NCBI GenBank assembly: GCA_013180625.2
Contig: SNVD02003385.1
Span: 1-64,000, forward strand
Origin: Boswellia sacra
Taxonomy: Eukaryota > Streptophyta > Magnoliopsida > Sapindales > Burseraceae
DNA length: 64,000 nt
Direction of reading: 5' to 3'
The notes below the pieces were generated by a model. The model worked only from the letters and a program-made list of their open reading frames with translations. It was not told where the DNA came from and made no database searches. Below are positions 35,601 through 48,211 of the stretch, piece after piece; within the stretch, counting starts at the first letter, position 1, and every line of letters starts with the position of its first letter. The translations under genes were made by a program, and so were the position numbers.

Positions 35601-36548
35601 TTGATAGAACCAATCTCTTCTAGAAGTCATATGCCATGTTGCTGCTGAATCAATTAACCATATATCAGCAAACCTTTTTCTGCCTTCCACAACTGTTGTT
35701 GCCTCACTGCACAAGTTTTCGCCATTCCCTGAAGTACTTGCTACACAACCCTGAGATCCTGACGACTTAGATTCTTTTCCTTTGCTGTTTCCCTCTCCAT
35801 TCTTCTTAAGATGCCAACACTCGTTTTTCAAGTGCCCTTACTTTCCATAATGGTAGCATTTAATAAACTTCCTTCTTTTAGACTTTCCCCTGTTCTGATT
35901 GTGACTCCCACTGGAAGCACGTTCCCTCGATCTCCCTCTGTTGGTGGATAAAGCCTCTGCATGTTGAGAAGTCATTATTCTATCTTCCTTGTTTCTACGT
36001 CTACTTTCTTCTTCTAAGACAGCAGCCGCAACATCATTAAAGACTAGAGATGACTTCATTGAACCATTTGCCAAGTTGAGGATAAGATTATCATATGAAT
36101 CAGGTAGACTCTGAAGTAGAAGCTCAGCACGCTCCTTCTCTTCTATGTTATGCTCCATGGTTGAGAGTTGAGAGAATAACGTCTTCAAAGTGTTGATATG
36201 TTCAGTCACCGGAGTGGTTTCTGACATACGAAGAGTGTACAGCTTCCTTTTCAAGAAAATTTTGTTGTGTAGAGATTTGACTTCATACAAGCTTGTCAAA
36301 GTATCCCAAATCTCCTTTGTAGAGTTTAATTCTTGAATACTTGACAGTACTTCATCTGTAACTGCTAGATGTAGACTTGCCATCGCATCACCATCTATCT
36401 TCTCCCATTTATTTTCATCTTGCATATTTTCCGGTCTTCCATCAATTGCTTCAAGGCAATTTTCTTTTCTCAAGATAGCCTTTATTTTAATTTTCCATAG
36501 CCCAAAGTTGTTTCCATCGAACTTCTCTATCTTGAATTTGGCTGCCAT
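32651..36548 (-). pseudogene. Copia D gag-pol polyprotein, decayed
   Basis: It starts with MAAKFKIEKFDGNNFGLWK at 36548. Segments in order are gag (36548-35838), zinc knuckle and protease (35831-35307, with IDSAATWHM), GAG-pre-integrase and integrase (35347-34856 and 34771-34328, HSDVW, DDYSRR, LRTDNGREF), reverse transcriptase (34252-33194, YVDDMLVAG) and RNase H (33049-32651, ALSTIEAEYMAA). The breaks are mostly single nonsense codons (near 35838, 34856, 34328 and 33194), with at least one frameshift at 35307-35347. The second zinc-knuckle Cys is Tyr (CYHYGK). It is not functional. Confidence 0.92.
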
Positions 36549-36857
36549 TTGTCTTGCAGTAAACAGTACCGTATATGTGAACAGTATCCTTGAATAGTAT
36601 CGTATACGTGAACAGTAATAGTATCCGTATACGTACACCACTGCTAAACAGTAACTAAGAATAGTAGTAAGTACCGGTACGATTTAATATACACCAGGAA
36701 AGCTTCCAGGAAACACTGGAGGGGTCACAAGCGGTCCCACTTAAAACTCAGTCTCCTTAGACTCTTATCGTCTTTTTGACAAAGCTTTCCTAGACATGTA
36801 TATAACCATACAAGTAACCACTCACTGTCCTAACCTTTGGCTCTGCCTTCGCAACCT

Positions 36858-36870
36858 GGCTCTGATACCA
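36858..36870 (-). other. Primer-binding site of copia D
   Basis: The minus strand reads TGGTATCAGAGCC, complementary to initiator Met tRNA, 1 nt from the LTR edge at 36872. Confidence 0.92.
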
Positions 36871-36871
36871 C

Positions 36872-37325
36872 TGTTAGGAGATCGAACATTTCCACCGCAG
36901 CTTAAATAAAAGACAAGAAACAAATTGTTACATTAGAAATAACAATTTGGGTGGCACTGCCTTCCACAATAAATAAAATAGACAACTTGAGCGGCTCAGC
37001 CTTACCACAGTAAATAAATTAAAGACAATAAAGAAAATAAAGGCACAAATATTTAACATGGTAAAACCCTCAATTTGAGGGAAACCTCCACGGGACAAGA
37101 CCGAAAATATTTCACTATGAAGAAAAATATTACAATCTCTCTCACAATTAGAATGGAGGAGATTACAAAGGAGGAAGAAGAGAAAAGCTTAATACATAAG
37201 CTTGGTGCACTTGTAAGAGGGGGAGGAGGTTTTATTATATAGCCAAGCCTCCCCACCTCTATTTTATTTCCCACCAATATGGGATTGTGTGAAAGGCAAA
37301 ATGCCTTCACACCTTACACTTCACA
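36872..37325 (-). repeat. 5' LTR of copia D
   Basis: It is the partner of 32152-32598 and is followed by the target duplication attat at 37326-37330. Confidence 0.92.
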
Positions 37326-38777
37326 ATTATTAGTGAGAAGCGTCGGTCTCCTGGTAGCTCTTTTATTTGCAAAAAATATATGAACCATTAATCATTTACA
37401 TATATATAGATTGCTCCATCACCAAAGATTTACCTTGTTATTCCTTATCTTCCACATTATATATGGATCGCTTCATCACCAAATATTTATATTTTTGTTT
37501 CGGCCTTCTTCGTCTTTGTTATAGCCCTTAAAGTTGAAAGGCTTTTTATCATTTACAAGCAAACGCACTCGTAAATTTATACAATAATGTGGAAGCTTAA
37601 AGTTGCAGAGGGTGGAAAAGATCCGTACATTTACAGCACAAACAACTTTGTTGGGAGGCAAATATGGGAGTTTGATCCTGATGAGGCAGTCATGAAGAGC
37701 AAGCTCAGATGGAAGCCCTTCGCAAAAATTTCCACAAAAATCGCTTCCAGATCAAGCCCTGTGGTGATCTCCTCTGGCGAGTGTAGGTACTGCATGTCTC
37801 CAAAATTTTTGAGAGGACAATATAACATAAATAATTATTGGTTGTGTTTTCTTGTATAGTTTCTGATGGATAAAAAATTCAAACAAAGAATTCGAGCAAT
37901 GAGGGTGGAGGAAAGAGAGGAAATCTCTTATGAAACTGCTATAATCTCATTGAGGAGGGCTGCTCATTTCTTGTCAGCCTTGCAAGCCAGAGATGGCCAC
38001 TGGCCTGCTGAAAATTCTGGTCCATATTTTTTCCTTCCTCCGTTGGTAAGTCGCTTAAGCTAAAGCGTCGAAATTCATGTAATTTAGATCACTATTTATT
38101 AAGTGAAATTGCTGCAAGTCATTTGCACATATATTACAGGGCATCTCAACACTCTATTCCGAGCCGAATATCGAAAGGAAATACTTCGCTACATCTATAA
38201 TCATCAGGTGAATATAATTAGGCAATTTTAATTTGAAGTACTTTGTCAGTTAATTTGCAAAGGTAACGTTTAATTTGCAGAATGAAGATGGTGGGTGGGG
38301 ATTGCACATTGAAGGCCACAGAATCATGTTTTGTACAGCTCTTAGCTATATTTGCATGTGCATACTTGGAGAAGAACCTGATGGTGGTCAAGACAATGCT
38401 TGTGAAAGAGCACGAAAGTGGATTCTTGATCGTGGTGGTGTATCACGTATTCCATCTTGGGGAAAGACTTGGCTTTCGGTATTTTTGCTACTTACCTTTC
38501 GTCATTAGTTTAACCGAAATTGAAAGTCTCATATAACAGTGTTTCAAATAGGGATCATGATGCTCTCCTCATATGACTCGCATCGTATGACTTCTACCTA
38601 GGCTTTTGAGGATCTTGTATGTGGACATAACTAAAATGAATGGCTAAGATTTTCTTTTTCATTTCTTTTTCTTTTTAAATACAAACCTCTAAAATAACGA
38701 ATTTCACCTACAGTGGTTAACTTTAACCCACTTTAACCTTGTTTACTCTTTGTTAAACTAAGTTTTTGCGTTGTATC

Positions 38778-39344
38778 TGTTAGATTGTGGCTCTTTAGCC
38801 ATTGTGTGAGTGTGCAAGGATCTCACATGGAGTGAGAATCTTTATGTTGGAGAGACTTGGGCTTATAAATTAAAGCCAAGTCTTCTCACTTTGTTGTCCC
38901 ATTGAAAATTCTCTTCCACCCCCTCTATTTGTAAGGTCTCACACATAAGACCTCATAGTTTAAAGGTCTTTCATTAAGGACCTTAAAGTTTGTAATATTT
39001 GTTTTTCCCCCTTTGTTTTGGGTATTTGTAGTATTACCCAATTGTTTGGGTAATTACAGTTTGGCCCAACTATTCGGGTAATTACAGTTTGGCCCAATAG
39101 TTGTGAAATTTGTATTGTGGCCCAAAAGTTTGTAATTCTCTTTGAAGATAGTGGAAAGTTTCTTCAACGGCGTCCGAGGACGTAGGTATTTATATCGAAC
39201 CTCGTTAAATCCTGGTGTGTTTTCTATTTCTGCATTGTGGTTGATTGGTTGCCTCTTTAGTTGCTATTATATTCAATTATCTAGCATAGTTTGTGGTTGT
39301 GCATTTGGTTGTTCTGTTGGTTAACGCTTCCGCTGTGCATAACA
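38778..39344 (+). repeat. 5' LTR of copia B
   Basis: It runs TGTTAGATTG...GTGCATAACA. The partner is 43588-44141. Confidence 0.92.
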
Positions 39345-39510
39345 ATTGGTAACAGAGCCGAAGGTTTTGGGTAGTTAGTGGCTACTTCATTGAAGCACTT
39401 GCTACTATTCTGGGCTGTTGATTTTGGATTGCTAGTTATTGAATATAATAGTTTGTTTGGAGCTTGGTTGTTGGTGATTTGTGTATCGAGCTAATTTGTG
39501 AGAGGTAGTT

Positions 39511-42500
39511 ATGGCATCATCGTCGACTGTATCAGAGAAGACAGTGACCGTGACAAATGCAAAAATAGATGTTGAAAAATTTGATGGCCGAAATAATTTC
39601 GGCTTATGGCAGAGTGAGGTGTTGGATGGGTTGTATCAGCAAGATTTGGATATTGTTCTGGAAGAAACAAAACCAGAAGATATCAGTGTAAGAGATTGGG
39701 ACAAGCTTAATATAAAAGCTTGTGGGTTGATTCGCTCTTGTTTGTGTAGAGAACAAAAGTATCCGTTCACTAAGGAGACATCTGCAAGCAAATTGTGGAA
39801 GGCGCTGGAGAACAAATATATGAAGAAAAGCAATGAGAATCGGCTGTACCTATTGAAGAGATTGTTCCGTCTCCAGTTAAAACCAGGTACGAGCATCAGT
39901 TCTCATATTGATGAGTTTAATAAGTTAATTGTTGATTTGTTAAACTTAGATGAAACCTTCAAAGATGAAATTAAGGCTATGCTATTGATTGGCTCACTTC
40001 CGGATGAATTAGATGATTTGTGCATTACTCTTATCCATGGGAAAGATAAATTGTCTTTTGAAGAAGTCTGTTCTGCTTTGTTGAATTATGAAATTCGTAA
40101 GAAAGATCAAAGGGAACATAGGGATGAGTCAGTAGATGCATTGACAGTGAGAGGGCGAAGTCATAGTAGGAAACCAGGAAAAAGAGGAAAATCTTGGTCG
40201 AGGGGTAGATTAGGAAAAGATGAGTGTGCCTTTTGTCGTGAGAAAGGGCATTGGAAGAAAGATTGTCTTAAATTGAAAAAGAAAGATAAGGGCAAGGCTG
40301 TTTCTGATGCATGTGTTGTTGAGCGTGAGGATGATAGTGATTCAAATATATGTCTAGTTGGTCATCCATCCACTTCTATTTCTGATGAGTGGATTATGGA
40401 TTCGGGTTGTACTTATCATATGTGTCCACATCGGGATTGGTTCTTTCAGTTTAAACAGCTTGATTGTGGAGTTGTGTATATGGGCAATAATGATATTTGC
40501 CATACTGCTGGGATAGGTTCGATCCGATTGAGGAATCATGATGGACTGACTAGAGTTCTGACAGATGTTCGGTATGTACCGAAGTTGAAAAAGAATCTCA
40601 TCTCTTTTGGAGCCTTAGAATCTAAAGGCTGTGGTATATCTATTCGAGATGGTATTCTGAGGGTCACTTCAGGCGCTCTTGTGGTATTGAAAGGCACTAG
40701 GAGAAACAACTTTTATTATTATAATGGTAGTATGGTTACTAGATCAGCGGCTACGGTTTCTGATAATGATATAGATTCAGAGATTACGAGACTGTGGCAT
40801 ATGCGTTTGGGACATGCAGGTGAGAAAGCCTTATTCAGTTTGGTGAAACGAGGCTTATTGAAAGGTGCAAAGACCTGCAAGCTGGATTTCTGTGAACATT
40901 GTGTTATGGAAAAACAGAATAGAGTGAAATTTGGCACTGCTATTCATAATACCAAGGGTATTCTTGATTATGTTCACTCAGATGTGTGGGGACCTACCAA
41001 AACCGCATCTATGGGAGGTAGGCACTACTTTGTTACTTTTGTTGATGACTTTTCCAGAAGAACTTGGGTGTACTATTTGAAATCAAAAGATGATGTACTT
41101 GGTGCTTTTCTTAAATGGAAAAAGATGATTGAGACACAAACTGGCAAGAAAATCAAGCATCTCAGAACAGATAATGGTGGTGAGTATTGCAGTGATCAGT
41201 TTTTTAAATTGTGTCATGATGAAGGTATTGTACGTCATTTTACTGTTAGAGGTACACCGCAACAGAATGGGGTGGCAGAACACATGAACTGGACATTGCT
41301 GGAGAAAGTTCGGTGTATGTTGTCTAATGCTGGGTTAGGCAAAGATTTTTGGGCTGAGGCTGTGACTTATGCGTGTCATCTCATTAATCGTCTACCTTCA
41401 GCTGCTATTGGTGATAGAACTCCATTAGAGGTATGGTCTGGACAACCTGTTTCTGATTATGATTCTTTACATGTTTTTGGTTCCACTGCATATTATCATG
41501 TGAAAGAATCTAAGCTGGATCCTAGAGCCAAGAAAGCGATTTTCTTGGGATTTGCTTCAAGAGTGAAAGGATATCGTCTTTGGTGTCCTAGTTCGAGGAA
41601 GATTGTATCCAGCAGAGATGTGACATTTGATGAGTCTTCAATGTTGAAGAAATCAGAAAACTAGACAAAGGTGAATGGTACTCCATAGCAGGTGGAGCAT
41701 ACTCAGCAGCATGTGGAGTTTGAAACGACGACATTGAACCCAGTTAGATCTGTTGAGACAGATGATGATACTCCTATGACAGAGGGAGATTTGGGAGATG
41801 ATGGTGAGGGTTCCACTCAGGAACCCCAACAGCAACAAGAATCTATTGCAGTTAATAGGCCAAGACGTGAGATTTGCAGACCTGCTCGATTTGCTGATAT
41901 GGTGGCCTATGCACTTCCAATTATAGATACTGATGTTCCTTCCACTTATAGAGAGGCAGTCAGATGTTCTGAAGTGAGATGGAAGACAGCTATGAGCGAA
42001 GAGATGCAGTCTCTTCAGAAGAATGAAACTTGGGAGTTAGCTCAACTACCGAAGGGTAAAAAGGCAATTGGGTGCAAATGGGTATATGCAAAGAAAGATG
42101 GATTTCCTGACAGGAATGACGTCCGCTACAAGGCAAGGTTGGTAGCTAAAGGCTACACTCAGAGAGAAGGAATTGACTACAATGAGGTATTTTCTCCAGT
42201 TGTGAAACATTCTTCCATTAGAATTTTGTTGGCCTTGGTAGCTCATATGAATATGGAACTAGTTCAATTGAATGTAAAAACTGCATTTTTACATGGTGAC
42301 TTGGAAGAGGAAATCTACATGTCTCAGCCAGAGGGAAAAGTTTGGTTTGCAAACTGAAAAGATCGCTTTATGGTTTGAAGCAATCTCCCAGACAGTGGTA
42401 TAAGCGATTTGATCGGTTTATGATAGGTCAGAGGTACACAAGAAGCAAATTTGATAATTGTGTGTATTTTCGGAGGCTATGTGATGGTTCTTTCATTTAT

Positions 42501-43486
42501 CTACTCTTATATGTTGATGATATGTTGATAGCTTCGACGGATGTCGAAGAAATTGCAAAGTTGAAGACTCAGTTGAATCGAGAGTTTGAGATGAAAGATT
42601 TGGGTGAAGCTAAGAAGATACTAGGCATGGAGATTAGCAGAGATAGAGGGAGAAGCAAGATTTGTTTGACTCAGAAGCAGTATCTGAAGAAGGTATTACG
42701 CGGTTTGGCATTACAGAGCAGTCAAAACCTGTAAGTACCCCACTTGCTCCTCATATGAAGCTCAGTGCATCTTTATCTCTTAGTACAGATGAGGAACGAG
42801 ATTATATGTCTCGAGTTTCGTATGCTAATGCAGTTGGTAGCCTGATGTATGCTATGGTGTGTACAAGATCCGACATTTCATATGCAGTTGGAGTTGTGAG
42901 CAGGTATATGCATGATCCTGGTAAAGGACATTGGCAAACAGTGAAATGGATTCTACTGTATTTGTTGAAAACCGTGGATGCTGGCTTAGTCTTTGAGAGA
43001 GATGATACATGTGGTCAATATGCTATTGGTTATGTTGATTCTGATTATGGTGGTGATTTGAATAAACGTCGGTCGACAACCGGTTATGTGTTTACTCTTG
43101 CAAGAGCACCAGTGAGTTGGAAGTCTACTTTACAATCTACAGTGGCTTTGTCTACTTCAGAGGCAGATTATATGGCAATGACAGAGGCTATGAAAGAAGC
43201 TATTTGGTTACTGGGATTGTTGGATGAATTGGGAATTGGGCAGAAGAAGATTAGTCTTTATTCTGACAATCAGAGTGCTATCTATTTAGCGAAGAATCCA
43301 GTGTTCCATGTTCGTACGAAGCATATTGATGTTCGGTATCATTTTGTGCGGGAGATCATTGATGAAGGAAGAATCTTACTTCAGAAGATTGAGACTGCCG
43401 AGAATCCTGCAGAATTGTTGACTAAGGTTGTGACAGCGATCAAGTTCAGTCATTGTTTGGACTTGATCAACATTGTGCGAATTTGA
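39511..43486 (+). pseudogene. Copia B gag-pol polyprotein, decayed
   Basis: It starts MASSSTVSEK at 39511. Gag, zinc knuckle (CAFCREKGHWKKDC), protease with an intact DSG (WIMDSGCTYHM), integrase (LRTDNGGEYCS) and the start of the linker are open to 41664. There CAG has become TAG, with another TAG about 24 bp later. The frame continues at 41692-42357 (start of reverse transcriptase, [12 protein letters not shown]), then shifts to 42342-42734 (YVDDMLIAS) and again to 42662-43486 (RNase H, ALSTSEADYMA). The defects are two nonsense codons and two frameshifts. They differ from those in copia A, so the two copies decayed independently. Confidence 0.92.
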
Positions 43487-43587
43487 CCGCGCCATTGGGC
43501 GCATTTGGAGGCGTTGCAGTTGTGATAGAGAATGTGGGAAAAAGAATAGTTTTGTGGTGGAATGGCTAAATCGCCAAGGTGGAGAAT

Positions 43588-44141
43588 TGTTAGATTGTGG
43601 CTCTTTAGCCATTGTGTAAGTGTGCAAGGATCCCACATGGAGTGAGAGTCTTTGTGTTGGAGAGACTTGGGCTTATAAATTAAAGCAAAGTCTTCTCAGT
43701 TTGTTGTCCCATTGGAAATTCTCTTCCACTCCCTCTATTTGTAAGGTCCCACATATAAGACCTCATAGTTTAAGGGCCTTTCATTAAGGACCTTAAAGTT
43801 TGTAATATTTGTTTTTTCCCCTTTCTTTTGGGTATTTTAGTATTACCCAATTGTTTGGGTAATTACAGTTTGGCCCAACTATTCGGGTAATTGCAGTTTG
43901 ACCCAATAGTTGTGAAATTTGTATTGTGGCCTAAAAGTTTGTAATTCTCTTTGAAGATAGTGGAAAGTTTCTTCAGCGGCGCTATTTATACCGAACCTCG
44001 TTAAATCCTGGTGTGTTTTCTATTTCTGCATTGTGGTTGATTGGTTGCCTCTTTAGTTGCTATTATATTCAATTATCTAGCATAGTTTGTGGTTGTGCAT
44101 TTGGTTGTTCTGTTGGTTAACGCTTCCGCTTGTGCATAACA
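43588..44141 (+). repeat. 3' LTR of copia B
   Basis: It is the partner of 38778-39344 with TG...CA ends and a short internal deletion near 43982. Confidence 0.92.
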
Positions 44142-44146
44142 TTATC

Positions 44147-45099
44147 AATCGAAAAAAAAAAAACTTTTGAACTCTTTTATCTTTCTTCGCCTTTCTTCTT
44201 CGCCAGTACCAACCAAGGCAATCTACACAAAAAAAAAAAAAAAAATAGGTCAAGCATGTCCAAGGAAACACGTTCCTTTGACAGGTCAAAGTCTTTCAAA
44301 AATCTGTTATGGCTTTCCACAACTAGCTTGGGAGAGAAGATAAGTGTAGGTTTTCAATATATGTTTCATGTTTGAACTACTCAAAAACATCATTTTTTAA
44401 GATGTCAACTATGACTAATACTCACAAAGTTAGTGAACGCAATAACCCATCCGCAGAAATATTAAAGCTCCAATCAAAACATCAGATTAAAAGACACTCA
44501 GATGGTTTACCTTTCAAATTCTAGATTAGATCTGTCCTGCTGATCCTTCTCCAATGAATAACGTCGTTAACTACAAAGTGTTATCAGAAACGTCCTGGAG
44601 GTAATTCAACTAGATTAGACTTGGTTAGGATTCGTAGGAATGAATGACAACGTTTCGGTTTTTAATTAGAAAAAAGGTTTGGTGTATTTTCTCCTTTGAC
44701 AAGGAAATAAAGAAACTGTAGAAATCTTAATCATAGAAAATCATATTTGCCAAGTATCACAAGATCCTTAAAGCTTAGGTAAAAGTTAGATGATGAGAGG
44801 ATCTTATTCCTTCAAATAGTTTCAATAACAATAATTTACACTGGATGATTATGACAGTATGAAAAAAAGAAAGAAGACGGCGAGTAATATGTCTTACTGA
44901 TTAAAAAAAAAAAAAGATGCTGAAGAAAAATTAAAGAATAGGGCTTTAATTTTTTAGTTGTCAAGTGGGTATTATATGGGTAATTATTATTACTGCGTTT
45001 ACCACATAAATGAGGTGATGAGCTTGTCTAATCACCTAATAAGTGTTTCTCCTATAACTTACGTCTTTATTTTATTAATTTTTCTTTTTTTTCTTTTAG
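44147..45099 (+). other. Remainder of OSC2 intron 4
   Basis: The sequence is AT-rich, with poly(A) runs at 44153-44164 and 44230-44246. No exon or gene was seen. It ends with a pyrimidine-rich tract and TTTTAG acceptor before exon 5 at 45100. Confidence 0.7.
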
Positions 45100-45859
45100 A
45101 TACTTGGCGTGTATGAATGGTCTGGAACCAACCCAATACCTCCAGAGTTTTGGATCCTTCCTTCATTTCTTCCCATGCATCCAGGTTAATTAAATTTGCA
45201 AATTAATATCATATCTTTAGTTACCAGCTACACAGGAGTAAGCAATGAATCTTCTTTACATTTTTCCAAACAAATATGCATATGCAGCTAAAATGTGGTG
45301 TTATTGCCGCTTGGTGTACATGCCAATGTCATATCTATATGGTAAGCGGTTTGTTGGGCCAATTACTCCTCTCGTTCTACAATTGAGGGAAGAACTTTAC
45401 ATTCGACCTTATAATGAAGTTAATTGGATGAAAGCACGTCATTTATGTGCAAAGGCAAGTTTAATTTGTCCATAGTCCAATCATATATAAAAATCCATCA
45501 TCCATCCATGCAACAGATTGCATGTAGCAATTTACTACTTTATTTTATTTATTAATTGGTTACTTACCTTGGTTATTACATGCAGGAGGATTTATACTAT
45601 CCTCACCCCCTCTAATTCAAGATATGATATGGGACAATCTGCGTATATTTATTGAACCTTTTCTTACTTGTTGGCCTTTTAATAAGTTGATTAAAGAGAA
45701 GGCGCTTCAAGTAACAATGAAGCACATTCATTATGAAGATGAGAATAGTCGATACATTACCATTGGAGCTGTAGAAAAGGTGAGTAATCAATGCAGTTCA
45801 AGTGTTAGTATTTGTAAAAAGAATAATGTTGACACATATGCATACCATATACAAAAACA

Positions 45860-46705
45860 TACTACCATATCAAGGCAAGCTAATCCCATAGGTGAGTGAG
45901 GCAATCGCCTAGGGCCTTAAATTGCCATAGGACCCAAAATCTGAAAATTGGAAAAGGCTCCTTATTTTACGTAACCCTACAATTAATTATGAAATATTTG
46001 TTGTTCAAAGATTTATACATATAATCTAGTTTATTTTCTAAAATAAGATTTCTAATGAGAATTTAAATTTAATTAAAATACAAAGTTAAATTGTTTTTTA
46101 AATATCTATAATTAATTATATTGAAAATTAAATACAATTAAATAATAGCATTTGATTTTCAAAATTTATGTTAAAAGTATTTCCATATTTTAAACAGTTA
46201 CTAAGATTATAATTGAAATATAGTATTTAAAAAAGATTAAATGTTAATATATAAATTAAAGCTCTTAACTTTATATGTATGCTTTTTCTAGATGACAAAC
46301 TTATCATTATAACTCTATTATATATATCATACTTCATCATTCTCCCAAGGTTACTAACAAAGATCATTTATCATCTCGCTATAATTTTAGTTTCTATAAT
46401 GATTTACTTTATTAGTTTTTTATTTATATCAACATTATTAGAAATATATGAATTTAGATATAAAAATATTATGAAAAGATTCAGAAAAATTATGATAAGT
46501 ATATGGAAAAAAAACAATAAAAATATTCTAAAGAAAATTTATTAATTGATAAATAATACTAATAGACTTAATTATGATGAATTTGTTAACTAAAAAAGCA
46601 ATAATTTTAGTGAAATTTACTTAATTTTTTATTTTAAATATAAAAAAACCCTGTTCTATAGTTTTTGCTTTAGGCCCCAAAAATCCTTGAGCCAGCACTA
46701 ACCAC
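45860..46705. repeat. Repeat insertion in OSC2 intron 7, probably non-autonomous DNA transposon
   Basis: Intron 7 is about 940 bp here but about 120 bp in OSC1. The extra DNA begins near aggcaagctaatcccatagg, with ggcaatcgcctagggcc inside the left edge, and ends near taggccccaaaaatccttg agccagcac. The edges are moderately GC-rich and the core is AT-rich and non-coding. It resembles common plant hAT-derived repeats, but I could not define clean inverted ends or a target duplication. Confidence 0.45.
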
Positions 46706-48211
46706 TATAATACAAATTTATAGGCACTCTGCATGCTAGCTTGTTGGGTGGAAGATCCAAATGGAGATTATTTCAACAAGCAGCTCGCTAGGGTACCAGA
46801 TTATCTTTGGGTTGCTGAAGATGGAATGAAGATGCAGGTAAGTCGCTCGCAATTCATTACAGGCACACTAAACTATTCCACAAAATCTAAAGTCATCATG
46901 AGTTTATAAAATCAGTTAAAATGACAATAAATGGTTCTCATTATGCATGCATGCAGAGTTTTGGAAGTCAGTTGTGGGATGCTACTTTAACTATTCAAGC
47001 TTTGCTTGCTAGTGATCTTGCTGATGAAATTGGACCTGTACTTAAAAAGGACATGAATTTATCAAGGAATCTCAGGTTTTCCAGACTTTTAAGTAACATT
47101 CGTTACTGCATATATGTGAAATCATTTTGTGCTATTACTTAACTAACGTAAAAAAATCGCAAAGGTCAAGAAAAATCCCTCTAGTGAGTTTAAAGGAATA
47201 CATCGTCATATTTTTAAGGGATCTTGGACTTACTCTGATCAAGATCATGGATGGCAACTGTCGGATTGTACTGCTGAAGGCTTGAAGGTAAAGTAACTAA
47301 TTAATTTCATATTTGATTAAATTTCTTTGAAAAAATTAGATACAATTTAATTTGCATCTCTGTAGTGTTGCCTGCTTTTCTCAATGAATGCCGCCGGAAA
47401 TTATCGGAAAAAAAAAGGGAACCCGAGCGATTATATGATTCTGTCAGTATCTTGCTATCCTTACAGGTATACATATGATAATGAAATTTTCCTTTTTTAT
47501 TTTTTTATATGTTTTAAGGATTTGGTCGTGTTTAGGATTTATTTTTTATTTTGTTATGATTTATCATTGTCTTAACATCAGTTATGAATAAGTGACTCTA
47601 TGACCATTAAATACAGGTTGTCGAGATTTATGAAATAAACTCTTGTATGTGTGCTATTTAGTACAATTCTTGGTATTCTAATGACTACTAATGTATTGTT
47701 TATCATTTGCTTTTCCGAGTACTCTTAGATCAATGGATATTAATATTTACGATTTTTTCCTCCTATTTCTACATAAATTATTTGAATATTGCAGAGCAAA
47801 AATGGAGGTTTTGTAGCTTGGGAACTAGCGAGAGCCCGGAAATGGTCAGAAGTAAGTATATAAATTTGATTAATGAACGAAATTGTCATTAGCATGCATG
47901 CTACTCGTAGTTAAAAATTTTTGTGCATGATATTCAACTCAATTGCCACTTGAAATTGACTGCTATTTCTTTTCTATATATTTTCTTCAGCTGCTAAATC
48001 CGATGGAATTTTTGGAGAACATTGTCATTGAGCATGAATATGTTGAGTGCACCGCATCATCTATCCATGCTTTGGCTTTGTTTAATAAGATATATCCAAA
48101 GTATAGGAAGAAAGAGATTGACAACTCTATTGCGAATGTAGTTTGCTACTTGGAAAACATGCAATTACCAGATGGTTCATGGCATGTAAAGATATGAATT
48201 TTATTTCATAT

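Larger units (their letters stand above)
32152..37325 (-). mobile_element. Copia D: full-length Ty1/copia retrotransposon (5,174 bp)
   Basis: LTRs at 32152-32598 and 36872-37325 (about 450 bp, TGTTAG...TTCACA) flank a minus-strand gag-pol. The target duplication is attat (32147-32151 and 37326-37330). The initiator-Met primer site is at 36858-36870 and the polypurine tract CAAGTGGGAGAA at 32599-32610 (minus strand). It belongs to a different family from copia A/B by LTR and gag sequence, but also to the TNT1-like group. It sits between the OSC3 remnant and OSC2, that is in DNA of the old OSC array. More coding damage than in copia A suggests an older insertion. Confidence 0.95.
38778..44141 (+). 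mobile_element. Copia B: full-length copia element in OSC2 intron 4 (5,364 bp)
   Basis: LTRs are at 38778-39344 (567 bp) and 43588-44141 (554 bp). The primer site TGGTAACAGAGCC (39347-39359, one mismatch to the usual TGGTATCAGAGCC) and polypurine tract AAGGTGGAGAAT (43576-43587) are in place. Target duplication is gtatc/ttatc (4 of 5 bases, 38773-38777 and 44142-44146). It is the same family as copia A, inserted in the sense orientation relative to OSC2. The 3' LTR lacks about 15 bp around 43982, so the two LTRs have diverged more than those of copia A. Confidence 0.95.
37587..48181 (+). pseudogene. OSC2: oxidosqualene cyclase pseudogene, exons 1-13
   Basis: It aligns exon by exon to OSC1: 37587-37786, 37860-38045, about 38119-38207, 38281-38478, 45100-45184, 45288-45454, 45586-45779, 46724-46837, 46957-47075, 47165-47287, 47366-47466, 47795-47851, 47991-48181. 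Exons 14-17 are missing. Disabling changes include a 1-bp loss in exon 1 after the DPD codons and TAG as its last codon, a damaged acceptor at exon 3 (gcaag for gcagg), +2 bp in exon 7 with an immediate stop, -1 bp in exon 9 and +2 bp in exon 11. MWCYCR and DCTAE are still present, and the GC donor of intron 6 is shared with OSC1. Intron 4 holds copia B and intron 7 another repeat. It once encoded a close relative of OSC1, without the 7-residue insertion. Confidence 0.92.

Noticed and set aside
46279..46545. 88-codon frame rich in Ile/Leu/Phe that looks membrane-like
   Set aside because: It lies in the AT-rich repeat inserted in OSC2 intron 7. The hydrophobic look comes from base composition.
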